64,000 nucleotides of DNA from contig JAPTJF010000296.1 of assembly GCA_029339195.1 (NCBI GenBank), positions 1 through 64,000 of the forward strand, given 5' to 3'. This document shows, one piece after another, positions 44,981 through 57,718 of the stretch; the stretch's first letter is position 1; each line of letters begins with the position of its first letter. The notes under the pieces were generated by a model. The model was not told the origin of the DNA, did not search any database, and saw nothing but the letters and a program-made list of their open reading frames with translations. Source of the stretch: Micractinium sp. NFX-FRZ. Lineage: Eukaryota > Chlorophyta > Trebouxiophyceae > Chlorellales > Chlorellaceae. Both the position numbers and the translations under genes were made by a program.

Positions 44981-47405
44981 ATGCACGTGCAATCGTGCTC
45001 CTTGGGAGCTGTGCCCCTGCCCTGCCAGCTCGCTGGGCGGCAGCCAAGCAGGCTGGCCAGGCGGCAGCGCAACAGCGCGGTCACACTGGCCAAGAAGAAG
45101 CCGGTAAGTCGGTCGCATGGAGCAGCGAGTGTCGGTGGCACTTCTGTTCTTGCCGCCGCCGCCGCTGCCTTCCCCCACTGCCTAGCCAGGCACTGTGCGG
45201 CGGCACACCGCACGCCTGCTCACCCTGCCACTTCCTGCATGCGTGTGCCACCGTGCTGCCCGCCGCCTGCAGGACTATGGCAGCGGCCGGGCACGCCTGC
45301 CAGGCTTGGCTGAATTGCCAGGCCTCGAGGGCGCCGTCGGCGGCAGCAGCGGCAGCCCTGCTGGCGGCAGCAGCGTCGCCCCTGCTGGCAGCACCCGCAG
45401 CAACAGCAGCAGCAGGGGAAGCACTGCCGGCAGCACGGGCGGCAGCACAGGCGGCAGCACTGCCGGCAGCCCTGGAAGCAGCCCTGGCGGCAGCGGTGTG
45501 GAGCCCACCCTGGGAGAGTACCTCCATTTCGGAAGGCTGATGGGGGAGCGGCCGCAGCAGGTGCGTTGTGGCCCACGTTTCCCACTGCACTGCAGCCACA
45601 TGTGCTGTACTGCAGCCGCTGCATGTGCTGTACTGCAGCTGGTCCCTGCCAGGGGTGCCCCTGCCGGGCATTGGGGTGGTCGAGGCGGACGCATGCTGCA
45701 GGGCATAGATGTCGGCGGCCTGCCCCCGATGCTGGTGCCTCTGACTGACAAATGATCTGTGTGCTCCTGGCTGCCCGAGTGAGAGAGTGCTTGCTTGTTG
45801 CATGCTGGCCCTGCGCACTGTCTCACACACATGTTGTGTCATCTTGCTGGCTGGCTGGCTGGCTGGTCGCAGGTGAAGCAGCAGCTGGACATGAGCGGGG
45901 TGCAGGTGCAGGTGGATTCAGAGAGCCAGCAGTACCTGCAGGTGAGAGGTGGTCTGCCTTCCATTATTGAGGCGATAGTGAAATGGGTCTGTCTGCTTCA
46001 AGGGTGGGGGTGTCTGCGTGCATGCACGATCATAGCATGGGGGCCAAGCAGTCGGCAAGCCAGGAAAGACTTTGTCTGTGCGTGTTGTGCCCAAGTTAGC
46101 TGCCGTGCTGCTGTGGGGGTGACTGCTGGGGCCCAGCTGTCCTGTCTTCCCCTCTTCTTAGTCCTGGGAGTGTGAATGCCCGGAAGAGGGTGCGCCATGT
46201 TTGCTGCCTGCAGTGGCCCTCCTCTCCCCTGCCGAACCTCGCGCGCCTTGCGCTGTCCCTCTGCTCCCCTCGCCCTCCTGCGCACTGATTCGCTTGCCTG
46301 CAGTCCTGGGAGCGCGAGGACTTGGAGGCGTATGCCATGTTTGAGGCAGTCGTGGCAGCAGAGGCATCCCGGGCTGCCTCCCCAGGCGACTCTGTTGCCT
46401 CCAAGAAGCTCCAGAAGAACAAGAACATACTGTCATCGGCAGCCAATGCAGAGCAGCTGCGGCAGGGCGCGCGCGCGCAGTATGAGCGCGGCGTGCCGAT
46501 GACGGCGGCACAGCGGCGGCTGGCAAAGAACAAGCGCAACGCGGGCGGCGTGGGCGCGGGCATGCGCAGCTCGCTCAGTGAGTGCTGGCGTGGGGGCGGG
46601 TGCAGGGCCGGCGGGCGGACGGGGCTGGGAGCGTGCATATATGCCAGCGCTTTCCGTGCTCTTGCAACGCCGGCTGGCCCACTCCTGTGCCTGTGCCAGG
46701 TGGTGCACATCGTGTGCACGCCGCTGCTGCGCCTCCCGACTACTGCGCCTGCACCCATCCCGCCCAGCAAATCCCTCCCCTCCCGGCGTGCTGCTGTGCC
46801 CCAATGCCGCGCCCCATGCCCCACCCCTTAATTCCTGTCCTCTTCTTTCTGCGCCTGCACCCAGCCCTTCCGTTGCCGCACCCTTCCCTCTCGCTGCGGC
46901 GCCCCCTTGTTACCACACACTCCTCCTTCCTCTGCTCAGCTTGCATCTGTCTACATGCTGAGGCGGTCTTGCTGCTGCTGCCCCGCACGACCGCTGCACC
47001 CTGCCCCACCCACTTCCTGCCTCACCCACGTGCCCTTTCACGCCCTGTGGCCATGCAGAGGCGCTCATGCGGGAGGCGGCTAGCAGCGAGGATGAGGAGG
47101 GAGGCTTCGAGCTGGTGGCTGCCACCCGCCCCACCCCGCTGGGTCCGCTCCAGCTGGCCTCCAAGCCTATGCGCCCAACAGAGTACGAGGCAAGTGGGGC
47201 CGGGGGGGGTCGTTCTTGGTTTGTTTCGTTTCTTTATTTCCCAAGCGCACACGCCTGTCACAGGACAAAGGTGGGTGGGTGGCAGGGGCTGCTGCCAACG
47301 CTGTTGCCCTGCCGCTGGCACCGCTGCCCCGACTGGCTCTGCTGCCCGGTGCTGCACCGTCGCCTCGTTTCGGTCAACTGTGGTGTGTTGCTTACAGTCA
47401 GGTAG
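44981..47405 (+). CDS. Unknown protein, probably organelle-targeted
   Basis: Exons 44981-45103, 45273-45560, 45873-45941, 46304-46577 and from 47059. The first exon reads as a transit peptide (Arg/Gln/Ser-rich, few acidic residues). Exon 2 is a Gly/Ser-rich linker ending in LGEYLHFGRLMGERPQQ. Exons 3 and 4 hold the conserved-looking part (QVQVDSESQQYLQSWERED, LEAYAMFEAVVAAEASR, SKKLQKNKNILSS, GVPMTAAQRRLAKNK). The 3' end is ambiguous. Either the last exon is read through to the TAG at 47403-47405, or the GC donor after EYE (GAG|GCAAGT) joins a 7-base exon (GACAAAG) and a final exon TCAGGTAG, giving EYEDKVR. I do not recognise the family. Confidence 0.55.
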
Positions 47406-47844
47406 TTCGGCAAAAGTCAGGCTGAGGGCAGGGAGGGGAGGAGAGAGGGAAACAGTACAGGAGGCGTGCCGGCTGGGGCGCCGGCAGCGGGATGAATGAA
47501 AGGGCGTCTATCTGCTGGGCTGGGCTGGCCCCAGGCACGCACACGAAACGGCGGTGCCACCTGGCATGCCCAGCTACTGCTGTCAGTCATACACTGCCGA
47601 GCCAGCAACATTGGTGCTCAGCAGCAGCTGTCCCACCTGCCGCTGCGGCTGTTGCCCCGGTTTGTCTGCCGCTGCTGCCCTGGGTGCGTGTGCAGCACTC
47701 CGGGGGGCAGGCTGTAGGGGTCGGAGCGCAGGCCCAGCGGGCGCCCACCCGGCAGCTTGTGAAACGCGCCGTGTGGCTGGCGGGCGTGCACTGACAGCAG
47801 CTTGCTTGTTGCTTTACAGCAGCGAGCAAGCAGGCATGCTAGCT
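47406..47844. other. Intergenic between convergent genes
   Basis: The 3' regions of two convergent genes. Open frames here are in no phase with either gene; nothing further recognised. Confidence 0.4.
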
Positions 47845-49663
47845 TCACAGCACGGATTCACGCTGGATCGAGCTCACGAGGCGGGTGTCCCCTGCCAGCA
47901 GCTCCGACAGCTTGCGCCGCCCCTCCGCCCCCCGGTCGGTAATTAGCTTGAGCTCTGCCAGCGTGATGAGCTTAATGTTGACCAGCCGCACCTCGGTCAG
48001 CGGCATGCCCTCTATCCACTCTGGCACAACTGCGGGGAGGAGAAGGGTGTGGGGTGGGGCGCGCATGGCGAGTTGAGGCGGAGAGGAGATGCGGAGCCAC
48101 GCTGCTGTGCAGTGCCTCTGCCTGGGGTGCCACACCTCTGAACCAGCTTGCCCCCCGCCTGCCCGCCCGCCCTGCCGCCGATGTCGCTGCCTCTGCGCAT
48201 GGCCCGGCCCCGGTGCCAGCACGCTGGTTGCCCAGAAGCAGCACACACAACATGGCGCCCAAATGCGGCATCAAAACTCACAGTCTGGCGCGTCTATCCG
48301 CGTGTCTGTGAGCCCCAGTAGCGCGCCCACCCGCCCCGCTCGGTTCACCAAAGCCCGCCGGCTCTCCTCGGGGATCGCCTCGCTCACGCCCTCCGCCTCT
48401 GTCGACAGCAGCTGCATGTCTTGAATGATGGAGGCGATGCCTGCACAGCAGGCACAGCAGGGTGCAACACAGCACGTCGTTGCCGGCTGGTGGGTGGGGG
48501 GAGCACTGCTGCAGCCATGCGCGGCATGGCTGCTGTGCACGCCATGCACGGCAGCCTGTGTTGCCTCGCCTTATGCTGCCCCGCCCTAGCTGCTCCACAG
48601 CTGCGCTGTGCTGCCCCACCGCCGCCCCCCTACCTCCGTGCCCCGCTGCTAGCTGGCTGACGGTGTAGAGCAGCTGGAACTGCCAGCTCTTCTTGATCTC
48701 GCTCAGCGAGTTGCCAATCTCGTCCGCCGGCGTCTCGATATAAAACTCAAGCCCAAACCCGTTGACGTTGTTCTCGCCTGCGGGCGGCGGCGCAGGAGGG
48801 CGGGGGACAGCTGGCGTGAGGGGCACCGTGCATGCTGTGCTGTGCATGCTTTGAGCCCCGGTGACAGCAACGGGCACCCTAGCCGGCGCCCTGGCCCTGA
48901 CCACGGCCAAACCGTGCCGTTGCTGCCTTCTGCACACAGCACAGCGCTGACCAGGCCCGCCTGTGCCGGGCGCATGGGACATGGCTGCCCTGCGTGCACC
49001 GCCCGCCCGCCCACGCCACCCCACCCACCCTCGTGGATATCATCAAACGGATCTGACAGCCCGTCGCTGACGATCATCACATTGCCGCTGGGTCGGTGGA
49101 CGACCCTGAAGTTCTGCCGCACGGCGGGCCACTTGGGCCCGGCCATGAGGCTGCCGCTGCTGGGGCTCTGCCCAAGCGCAAACGGCTCGAGGCTGCCCAG
49201 GCTGCGCCACACGCGTTCGCGCGCGGCGCCGCTCTGCTCCACCAGCTCCTCCACTGCAACAAAAGACAGGCAGCCAGGAGAGGCATGGGAGCCACTGTAA
49301 GCAGCAGCAACTGCCTAATGCCGGCAGACCCGGCATGTGCACCAGGCTTGTTCAAGGCACTAGGGTTATGCTTGATTATACGCCAGCAAGCGAGCTTCCA
49401 GCAGCAAGCCGCTCAGTAGCACAGCGGTCGTCCTGAGCAACCTCCAGCAAGCCGCTCAGCAACGGCTTTCAAGCACAGCACTCGTTGAGCTCAGCGCCTC
49501 CGCCCCACCCGACGCCGGCCGCTGCCAGCCGCCACCGCCGCTCACCTGAGGCCGAGTTGGCCTGCGGCTGCAAGAGGTTGAGCGGCTGCAGGTATTGATC
49601 GCCGCCGTGCCGCTCCTCTCCCAGGCCGCAACACCCGCAAAACTTGGCAAGCAGGCCGGGCAT
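47845..49663 (-). CDS. Suppressor-of-fused (SUFU)-like domain protein, 276 aa
   Basis: Exons, 5' to 3': 49663-49546, 49253-49029, 48777-48634, 48440-48282 and 48029-47845; all in frame. The order of motifs follows SUFU-type domains: VMIVSDGLSDPF, NGFGLEFYIETP, KKSWQFQLLYTVSQLAAGHG, then PLTEVRLVNIKLITLAELKL near the C-terminus, matching the family's closing strand. SUFU regulates Hedgehog signalling in animals, but stand-alone homologues of unknown role occur in bacteria and some algae. No signal or membrane segment. Assignment is by pattern only. Confidence 0.6.
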
Positions 49664-50018
49664 TGTGGTTGCGCCCGCCGGGCACCCTGCTGCCTGGTCG
49701 CCTGCTTCCCCCTCAACGCCCGCTGATCAGCAGGACGTGCTGCTGCGGGCGGGGCCCCAGGCGCGCTCGGGAAGTTTGGTGCTGCAGTTTGCTGCCGGGT
49801 CGCTGCACCCGCGATCGCAGTCCCTTGGGCTGGTGTGAAGGGTTGGCAGGGTTGATGGGACAGGTGTACGCCCCGCGCATGGGTGTCCGGAAGGGCATGC
49901 GCCCTTGGACCCTGTCCCGCCGCTCCGTCCTGCCGCGGCCGGCCGCCTGGCATGCCCTGGCGGGGGGCCATGCTGCGTCTGAATGCGCTTGCCTTCCTCT
50001 GCAATTAATATTTGATTT
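49664..50018. promoter_or_regulatory. Divergent promoter region
   Basis: 355 bases between the SUFU-like start (minus) and the first ATG of the S1-protein frame (plus). It may also contain an upstream exon of the S1 gene, since CATGCAG at 50033-50039 is a plausible acceptor just before the acidic coding stretch. Confidence 0.35.
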
Positions 50019-53000
50019 ATGGTCTTATATAACATGCAGGATTTGGAGGACGAGGAGGATGACATTGACTTTGATGAGATGTGGGCAGAGGTGGAGGATG
50101 GGGCGGTGGGCGTTGGGTCTGGCCCTGCCACGGCAGGCGCCACGCTTGCAGCGCCCCCCACATATGATGCATTCAACTCCCTGCTCTCTCGGAGCGGCGG
50201 CAAGGGCGGGGGCGGCAAGGGAGCGCCCATCACCGGCAGCACTGGCAGCCTCTCCGGGGTAGGTCAGCTCAAGGGTGCGTCAGGCCGGCCCGCCAAGCCA
50301 CAGCCGCCTTCCCAGCAGCAGCAGGCCGCGTCAGGCAGGGTGCAGGTCAGCCTGAGGAAGGCGCCGGCAGGCCCGGTGAGGCTGTCTGCCAAGCCGCAGG
50401 CCAGCTCAGCGGCACGGGACGCAGCCCAGCGCCCCCTGCCCCCGCCGCCGCCACCCGAGCCCATGCTTTCCACCAAGCCCAGCAGGCCGGCAGCTGCTGC
50501 CCCGCCCGCTGCGCCTGCTGCGCCTGCTGCGCTGCCCAAGCCGGCAAAGCAGCAGGCGCCGCCCCTGGCAGCCAAGCCGCAGGCGGCGGCCAAGCCTGCC
50601 CCGCCGCAGGTGGCAGCACCCAAACCGCAGCTGGCAGCCACCAAGCCAGCCCGGCCTGCAGCACCTGCCAAGCCCGCAGCACCTGCCAAGCCAGCAGCAC
50701 CTGCCAAGCCAGCAGCGCCAGCAATGCCCGCTGCACTGGCCAAGCCTGCTCAGCCAAAGGCAGCGTCGCAGCCGGCAGCACCAGCACCGGCCAAGCCTGC
50801 TCATCCAGAGGCAACAGCAGAGGTTGCAGCGCCGGCAGTGCGTGCAGCCCCAGCACAGCCAGCAGCAGCCAAGCCAGCAGCAGCTGTACCCACCACAGCA
50901 GAGGCAGCGCCCGCAGCGCCTCAGCGGCCGGCCGCGCCCCGGCCGCAGGATCAGGAGGCAGCGGTGGCGTCGGCATCCATGCTGCAGCAGCAGGCGTCGG
51001 CCATCCAGCGCATGCAGGCGGAGCGGCGGGCAGCCAACGCCGCGTACGGAATCGAGTGCCTGCTTGACCGGCGGGCAGAGACGCTCACCGTGTGGCAAGT
51101 CAACGCCGCTGGGGTGCTGGTGCGCAACGAGCGCCTTTCAGGTGTGCTGGGAGTGGTGGCATGATGGGCAGTGGTGTTTGTGATTGTCAACCAGACTGCC
51201 CCAGCTGGTTGGGCGGTTGGGGTGGCTCTCGAACACTTGCATACGGGGTGCGCTGCCAAGGGCTACTAGGCTGCTACCGCCATTAAGTTGCACCAGCCGC
51301 CCCTGCTCCCTCTCTCTCCTGCTCACCCCCACCGGCAAGTGCCAACCACAGGCATGCTCCCTCCACCCATTCCCCAGGCCTGTGTGTGGCCTTCTTACAT
51401 CCCTCCCTTGACAATTTCTGGGTGCCCGCCCCCCTCCCTGCCTCCCCCCTGTAGGGTTTGTGCCCACTTCGCTGCTGTCCCCCGTGCACGTCACCCGCAT
51501 GCTGGAGCAGGAGCAGCAGCTGGCGGCGGCTGCCGCGGCTGGCATGATCGTGGTGAAGCTGGAAAGTGAGGGGGCCCCAGGGAGCGCTGCCCAGGGCGCC
51601 GACCTGGATGCCGCCGCTCGCAGGTGAGGAGGCATGGGAGGCAGGGGTGGTAGAGTCTAGGAATGCGTTTGCACTGCGGGCTTCCTAGCTATCCGCGGGC
51701 AGCCCTACAGCCTGCTGCTTGCCAGCCGCCGGCTCCCTTTTGGGAGGAAGTTTGGTCCTTACCCTGCGGTGCGGGGCACCGGGGTGGTCGGCTTGAGCGA
51801 CGTGCCAGGTCACGCGCCTGCTCCCCGCCTGTGCGACTGCCGCTGCGCCCACGGGTGTGTGGCTGGTGCAGGTGCTGCCCCGCGCGTGCAGCCCTACCCT
51901 GCCCCGGCACAGCTCTGCGCCATACGGCAGCGGGCCAGCGTGCAGAATGGAGCGGAGGCAGGGCCTTGTGTGCCTACCCCGCCCGCCTGCCCCTCACCAT
52001 TCCTCACAAGCGCCCCTGCCTGCCCGCCGCTGCAGCGCGGTGCGCCGGTCGGCCCTGGAGGCAGTCATGATGGGGCAGCAGCTGACGGCCCGGGTGGTGA
52101 ACGTGGACGACAAGAGCGGGCGGGTGGTGCTGTCGGGTGAGCCCAACTGCCCACACATGGTGGTCTGTGTTACGACCATCGGGCAGAAGCTGGGAGGGTC
52201 CACACCGCAGGCAGGCAGGTGCTGGGAGATGCTAGGACTGGGCAGGCGGCGTCCAGCGACCCTGCCCGTGTGCCTGCCCAAGCGGCCGCCTGCCTGCCCA
52301 CCCCTTGGGCCCGACGCCTGTCTGCCTGCCCATCCCTGCCCGCAGAGCGCGCAGCTGTGTCAGCCTGGAAGGACCGCGGCACGCGTGCGGCAGTGCCCAC
52401 CCCCGCTGAGCTGCTGGCGGCGGCGTCCCAACTGGGAGAAGTGGTTGAGTGCACAGGCAAGCCCCCCTTGTGTTCCTGACTTGTCTTCCTAGCTAGGGGT
52501 GGTCTGGTTGCGCGTCCTGCGTCCTGCCCGCCCACCCCCTGAAGCTCGTTGCCTAGGCTGCTTGCCCTGCCCTGTGGCGCTCGCGGTAAGCTGCAGCGTG
52601 GCAGCACATCCTGCAGCCAGCGGTCCCCGGCAGGCCGGGAAGTGCACTTGCACAAGCCATCTGGTCCTGTGCTCTACGCACTCGCTGGCTCATTGCCCTC
52701 ATTGCTCATGACCCGCCCTGGTGCGCCCTGCCTCCTTCCCCTGGCCTGCAGTCGTGGTGGTGAAGCCCTTTGGCTGCTTTGTGGAGTTTGCCGTCACGCT
52801 GCCCGCCCAGCCCGGCGACGCCAGCGGGCAGCAGGAGCAGCAGCAGCGGCAGCACACAGTGGTGGGGCTGGTGCACAGCAGCGAGGTGTCCTGGAACCCA
52901 GCAGACGACCTCATGCAGACAATCAAGGTGGGGAGGGGAAGGCGTATGTAGGTAGTGTGACGTGCTGCACTGGGCGTGCTGTGCTGTGCAGCGGCTGCAC

Positions 53001-53828
53001 GGTGCAGAAACGGCATGGCAGGCTGGCTGGCAGGCAGGCAGGCAGGCAGGCAGGCAGGCATGCTGCACAGCGCCATGCCTGCCGATGCATCCACGCCTTG
53101 AGCCCCACTCCTCACTTCCCTGCCCCTTCTGCCATCAACCCGGCTCACACATTCCGGGCCTGCACACGCTCCTGTCCCCACAGGTGGGCCAGCGCGTGCG
53201 TGCCAAGCTGATGCACGTGGACACCCAGAAGGCGCGCATCTTCCTGTCCCTGCGCCGCACCGCCCCCAACCCGCTGCTGGAGACCTTGGACTCCCTGGTC
53301 ACCTCCTCAGCAGCCGCCGCAGCCGCCGCAGCCGACGACGAGGGCGCCACCGCTGCGCTGGGCCCGGGCGCCCGAAGCGGCGCCAGCGGCCCCACCAGCG
53401 GCAGCGGCGGCGCTGCGCTGGACCAGCGCCCGGTGCAGGGGGACCTGCCCGAGGCAGTTCGCTTCTGCGAGCTGCTGGAGGCCGCCCCCGGCGTGCGCTC
53501 CGCCACGCTGGGCGTTCGCCTGCAGAGCCGCGCGGCCTCTCAGTCACTGGAAGTGTACATAGCCAGGAGCCCGGCCTCGGGCATTGGCGCCGCTGTGGCT
53601 GCTGCGGGCGGCCCTGCTGAGCTGGCAGCTCCTGCCGCTGGGGGCGGCGCCAGCAGCGGCGCCAGCAGCGGCGCCAGCAGCTACAACCTCGTGCTGAGGA
53701 AGGAGCAGAGTGTGCAGGAGGTGGCGCTGTCTGCGGAGCTGAGCAGGGATGAGGTGCGCCAGCTGGCGGCAGAGTGCGTGGCCACGCTTGCGGCGCAAGC
53801 AGAGGCGGGCGCCACGGCGGCGGCGTAA
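50019..53828 (+). CDS. S1-domain RNA-binding protein
   Basis: Exons 50019-51141, 51455-51623, 52036-52136, 52346-52456, 52752-52927 and 53184-53828; all in frame, with a GC donor after 52456. The first exon starts acidic (DLEDEEDDIDFDEMW) and continues through ~270 residues of Pro/Ala/Lys repeats (AAPAKPAAPAKPAAP). One S1-like unit covers LTVWQVNAAGVLVRNERLSGFVPTS to GQQLTARVVNVDDKSGRVVLS. A second covers VVVVKPFGCFVEF, VVGLVHSSEVSW and GQRVRAKLMHVDTQKARIFLSLR. Two S1 units recall plant plastid S1 proteins such as SRRP1. No transit peptide is visible from this start, so a 5' exon may be missing. The C-terminal ~170 residues are Ala-rich. Confidence 0.7.
53020..53062. repeat. (GGCA)n tetranucleotide run
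   Basis: Ten or so GGCA units in an S1-gene intron. Similar runs are at 20253-20280 and 34750-34790; TGCC/GGCA repeats are a general feature of introns in this window. Confidence 0.8.
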
Positions 53829-54397
53829 GTGGCAGCGGCGGCGTGAGCAGTTCCGGCAACGTGAATGAAACCAGCAAACCCAATCCGTCGTGGTTGTTTC
53901 TACATTCCGTGCAATGTCATCTTACAGCTTCAATCAAGTTGCAAACACGAGGCATAAGGGGCACAGGGGTGCTTGAAACGGCACCACTGGGGCTGGAGAA
54001 AGGGAGTCGGCACTCTGATGAACCTTAGCCTGCTGGCACCACCAGCCTGGTGCTTTGCACTGCAGCCACCCCAATACCCGACGCCATTCTTCTATCATAT
54101 GCTTCCCTCGAAAGATCGAAATAGTCATCACTCATGCAGAAGTTCACCAACATATGCACACAATCAGTAAAGATAGGCATGCTCCTTCCTGATGCTTCTG
54201 CTGCCTGCTGCACGCTGGGGCGGGGCGGGACCCCGCCGCGGCGCGCCGCTCTTATGAAATGCTGTTCCTCTAGCGTCGATGTGCGTGCGATCCGATCTGA
54301 TTTTTCATCGCACTCGAGGACTTGCTAGAAGCGCTGAACAGGCGGCGAGAAGAGGGCGAACGAGCAAAACTCAGCGCACACGCACCCGCGCAACGGG
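53829..54397. other. Intergenic, no gene seen
   Basis: Lies between the S1-protein stop and the AAA+ ATPase start, both on the plus strand. It is more AT-rich than its surroundings around 53880-54180 and must hold the S1 3' UTR and the ATPase promoter. Confidence 0.4.
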
Positions 54398-57300
54398 ATG
54401 CAGCCTCAAGACCTTGCTCGCATAGTTTGGCCCCTACTGGGGCGGCTGCAGGCGGCGGCCAGCCGGGTTGCCTTTGCAGGTGGGGTTTCTCGCGTGTGCC
54501 AGAACCTGCTGCCCACGACGCGCTTGCCGGCAGCAGCCGCCCACGCGTCTACTTCTCCATATCCGCAGGATGTGCACCCCAGGCGCCGCCAGTCGCGAGG
54601 GCAGCAGCAGGAGCAGGCGGGGCGGGCGGGGCGGGCGCCGGCGCCTTCAGCGGCGCGTCTGCGGCGTCGCTATTGGCTGCCACCTCTCTGGCGGCAGTAG
54701 CTGCCAGCCTGTGGGGCTCCACCGCCGCGCTGTGCGAGGTGCGGGAATCAATCATTTGCGGAATGCAGGGAGGTGCAGTTGGATTGGTGGGGCGCTGTAC
54801 CAACACCACCCTGTGTTTGCACGCCCAGCCCCACTCAGCTTCCGTGCCTCTCTGCACTGCACTTGCTCCGAGGCAACTTGCCCAGACATATCGGCTGCCA
54901 CCCTATGTGGTGTGTTCCGGGCCCCATTCTTACCCAAGAATGGTTGCAAATGGCGGTGCCGGAATCCATTCCGCCCTTTCTGCAGGCAGCCCGCGAGAGC
55001 ACCGATCCAGCAGAGGTCCGTGAGGCAGTAATGGAGCTGTGGAGGCGGCTGGATGAGCAGCTGCATCGCATCGAGGCGGCGCTGCCACGAGGGTCCACCC
55101 TGCCACAGTGAGCCATGCTGCTGCCGCTGCCGCTGCTGCTGCTGCCCGCTGCTGCTGCTGCCGCCGCTGCTGCCGCTGCCGCTGCTGCTGCCGCCGCCGC
55201 TGCTGCTGCCGCTGCTGCTGCTGCCGCTGCTGCTGCATGGCGCACCCTCTCACCGCTCAGTCCCGCCCCCTGCCGGCACCGCTCCCCCCGCCGATTGCTT
55301 TCGTGCATGCGGCAGCAGCTGCGCCGCGGCTGCATCTGTGCTGCCTGCGCATGTGCAGCACGCCAGAGGCTGAGGCACCACTCTCTTTTGCCTCACGCAG
55401 TCACCAATTACTCAACCGTCTTTGTTCCACTTGAACGTGTGTGCAGCATCCCAGAGCCAGAGGTGCATGTGAGCGGCGGCGAGGTGGAGGTGACTATTGA
55501 GCTCCCGCAGGAGCTGGACATCCCAGGTGGGGCTCACACTGTTTGACGCCAGCTGTCAATCCAAGCATGTGCAGCGTTTACATGTCCACATAGGGGTTTA
55601 CATGTCCACATAGGGTGCACAGGGTGGTGGGCGTGTGACAACAGTGTCTGCTGGGTTGCTCTGAGAGGAGCGCATGGATGGGAAGTTCGTCAGAGAAGGT
55701 GGCCTGGCCTGCGAGCCCGCCCTGCAGGGCTTGGACAGACCTGATGAGCCCTGCTCAGGTGAGGGTTTCAAGGCGCTGAGGGAGGGTTTGACGCCCCACT
55801 TGCCTGCCCGCGGCCACTGCCTGCCGCTGCTGCTGACGCCCCATGAGCCCCTCTTGCTTCCCAAGGACGAATTGCTGCTGGCCCGCAACCGCCTCTCCCT
55901 CGCGTCTGCCTGCAGGCGCCTTGCGCGCCCTGCGCCGGCACCTGCGCAACCCCGCCTTCCACAGCCAGGAGGAGGGCAGCTACGGCAGCTCAGTCAGCGA
56001 GAGCAGCAGCAGCGGCGCAGAGGGGCGGGCCACAGAGTTCGTGCGGCGCTCGAGAGGTGCGTGTGGGTGGGCTGTGTGTGGTGCACGTGTGCCGTGGTGG
56101 CCGGTGGGGATGCCGGGGCGGTTGGGTGGGTGCGTGTGGGAGGTTGTTTGATAAAGTGGGGGAGGGCAGGAGGTGTACATGCACCCGCACTTCTGCTCCT
56201 TGCTGGCATGCCCCCTTGTGAACCCCTCATCAGCGCTCACCTGCTGCCCTCCTGCCGCACCAGGTGCAGCCGCTCCTGTGCCCGTCTGCTCGCCTGCCAT
56301 GCGGCGCAACTCAGTCATCTGTTCTCACCACGCCTCACTTCACTCCTCAAACCTAGGCATCTGCCTGGCACACTGCAGTTCCCACAACTCCCTTCACATC
56401 CCCACTTACCCTGTAGGCCTGGGTGGGCTGTCAGTGGATGTGGTCGAGCCTCACGACCGCTCCCGCCCCGCCCGCTTCCACTTCCGGGGGCGTGCCAGCG
56501 AGCGCGACCTGGCGCTCATGTCGGCGGCGCTGCAGAGCGCGATGCAGCCGCGGCGGCGGGGACCTGTGGAGGTGGGTCGGGCTCTTGCGGTCGGTGCAGG
56601 CACACTGGGAGTGTGGGTGGAGGAACTTTTTATGGCAGCAGGGGCTGTGAGCTGGTCCGGCGGGGAGCAGCTGCGGAGCGCAACGTCTGCATCTCTGCCC
56701 TATGCTCCTCTCTCCACCGCACGCCTTGCGCCCCACAGCAACTGCCCCCCGCCCCACCTCCCTCCCCGCCCCCACACCTCTGCTCGCCCGCCCCCTCACC
56801 TCTGCTCCCCACCCCTCACCCCGCCCCCACTCCTCTCCTCCCCCCACCCCTCCCTCACCCCGCCGCCCTCACCGCCACAGGAGTTCCAGGACTTTGCGTC
56901 GCTCTTTGAGGGCAGCCCCTTTGGACGGGGGCTGGAGTCGACGGTTGACCCTTTCCTGGATCACATTAAAGAGTTCGTCCAGGGGTTTGAGCGCATGGCA
57001 CAGGGTGGGTGGGTGGGTGGGTGGGATGCGCCTGTGCATGCTTCCGTGCCTGCGGGGGGCGGTGGGGTTTGCCCGATGGTAGGGGACCCTTCTGAGATGG
57101 AGCATACTGTGTGTGGGGGGAATTCCAATCTAAGGGGTTTGAGAGCATAGGGTAGGGTAGGTGGGCATAGGTTAGGGGTGGTTGGGCTGGTACGCTTGGA
57201 GTGCCCCACCGAGTGATCCACCAGCTAGCCCCATCGCCGGTCTGTTTTGCCCCGGCTGCAGGCGAGGGGTGGCAGCTGGGGGTTGAGGGCGATGGTGGCA

Positions 57301-57675
57301 GCGAGGAGGACGGCGGCTGGGGCGGGGAGCGCGACACAGAGCCAACGCCGCTGCGCCGCCCAAAGCAGTTTGACGACTGGAGCGGCGGCCAGGGCGGCAG
57401 GCCTCGCCGGCTGGAGGGGCGCGGTGGCGGCGAGGCACCTGGGGCACACGAGGAGCAGCTGAGCGCTGACGAGGCGCGACGTCAGCGGCAGCTGGAGGCA
57501 GCTGTGAGGAAGCTGGAGAAGCAGGGGGCGCAGGTGAGAACTATCCCAGCAATTGACAGCTGTCAGTGCCGTGCCAGCAGGCGTGCCCCGCCCAGAGGCT
57601 CGCCTTGCAGGCCAGTGCTGCCTCCGTGCAGGGGCAATGCTTGCTTGTGGAGCGGCACGCTGCAGAGACTGGAGG

Positions 57676-57718
<43 letters not shown>

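Noticed and set aside
50264..50743. Minus-strand Ala/Gly-rich protein
   Set aside because: It is the complement of the Pro/Ala/Lys repeat region of the S1-domain protein gene.
55115..55253. Poly-Ala or poly-Gln coding repeat
   Set aside because: It lies in the intron 55108-55446 directly after the GTGAGC donor; it is a CTG/CCG microsatellite.
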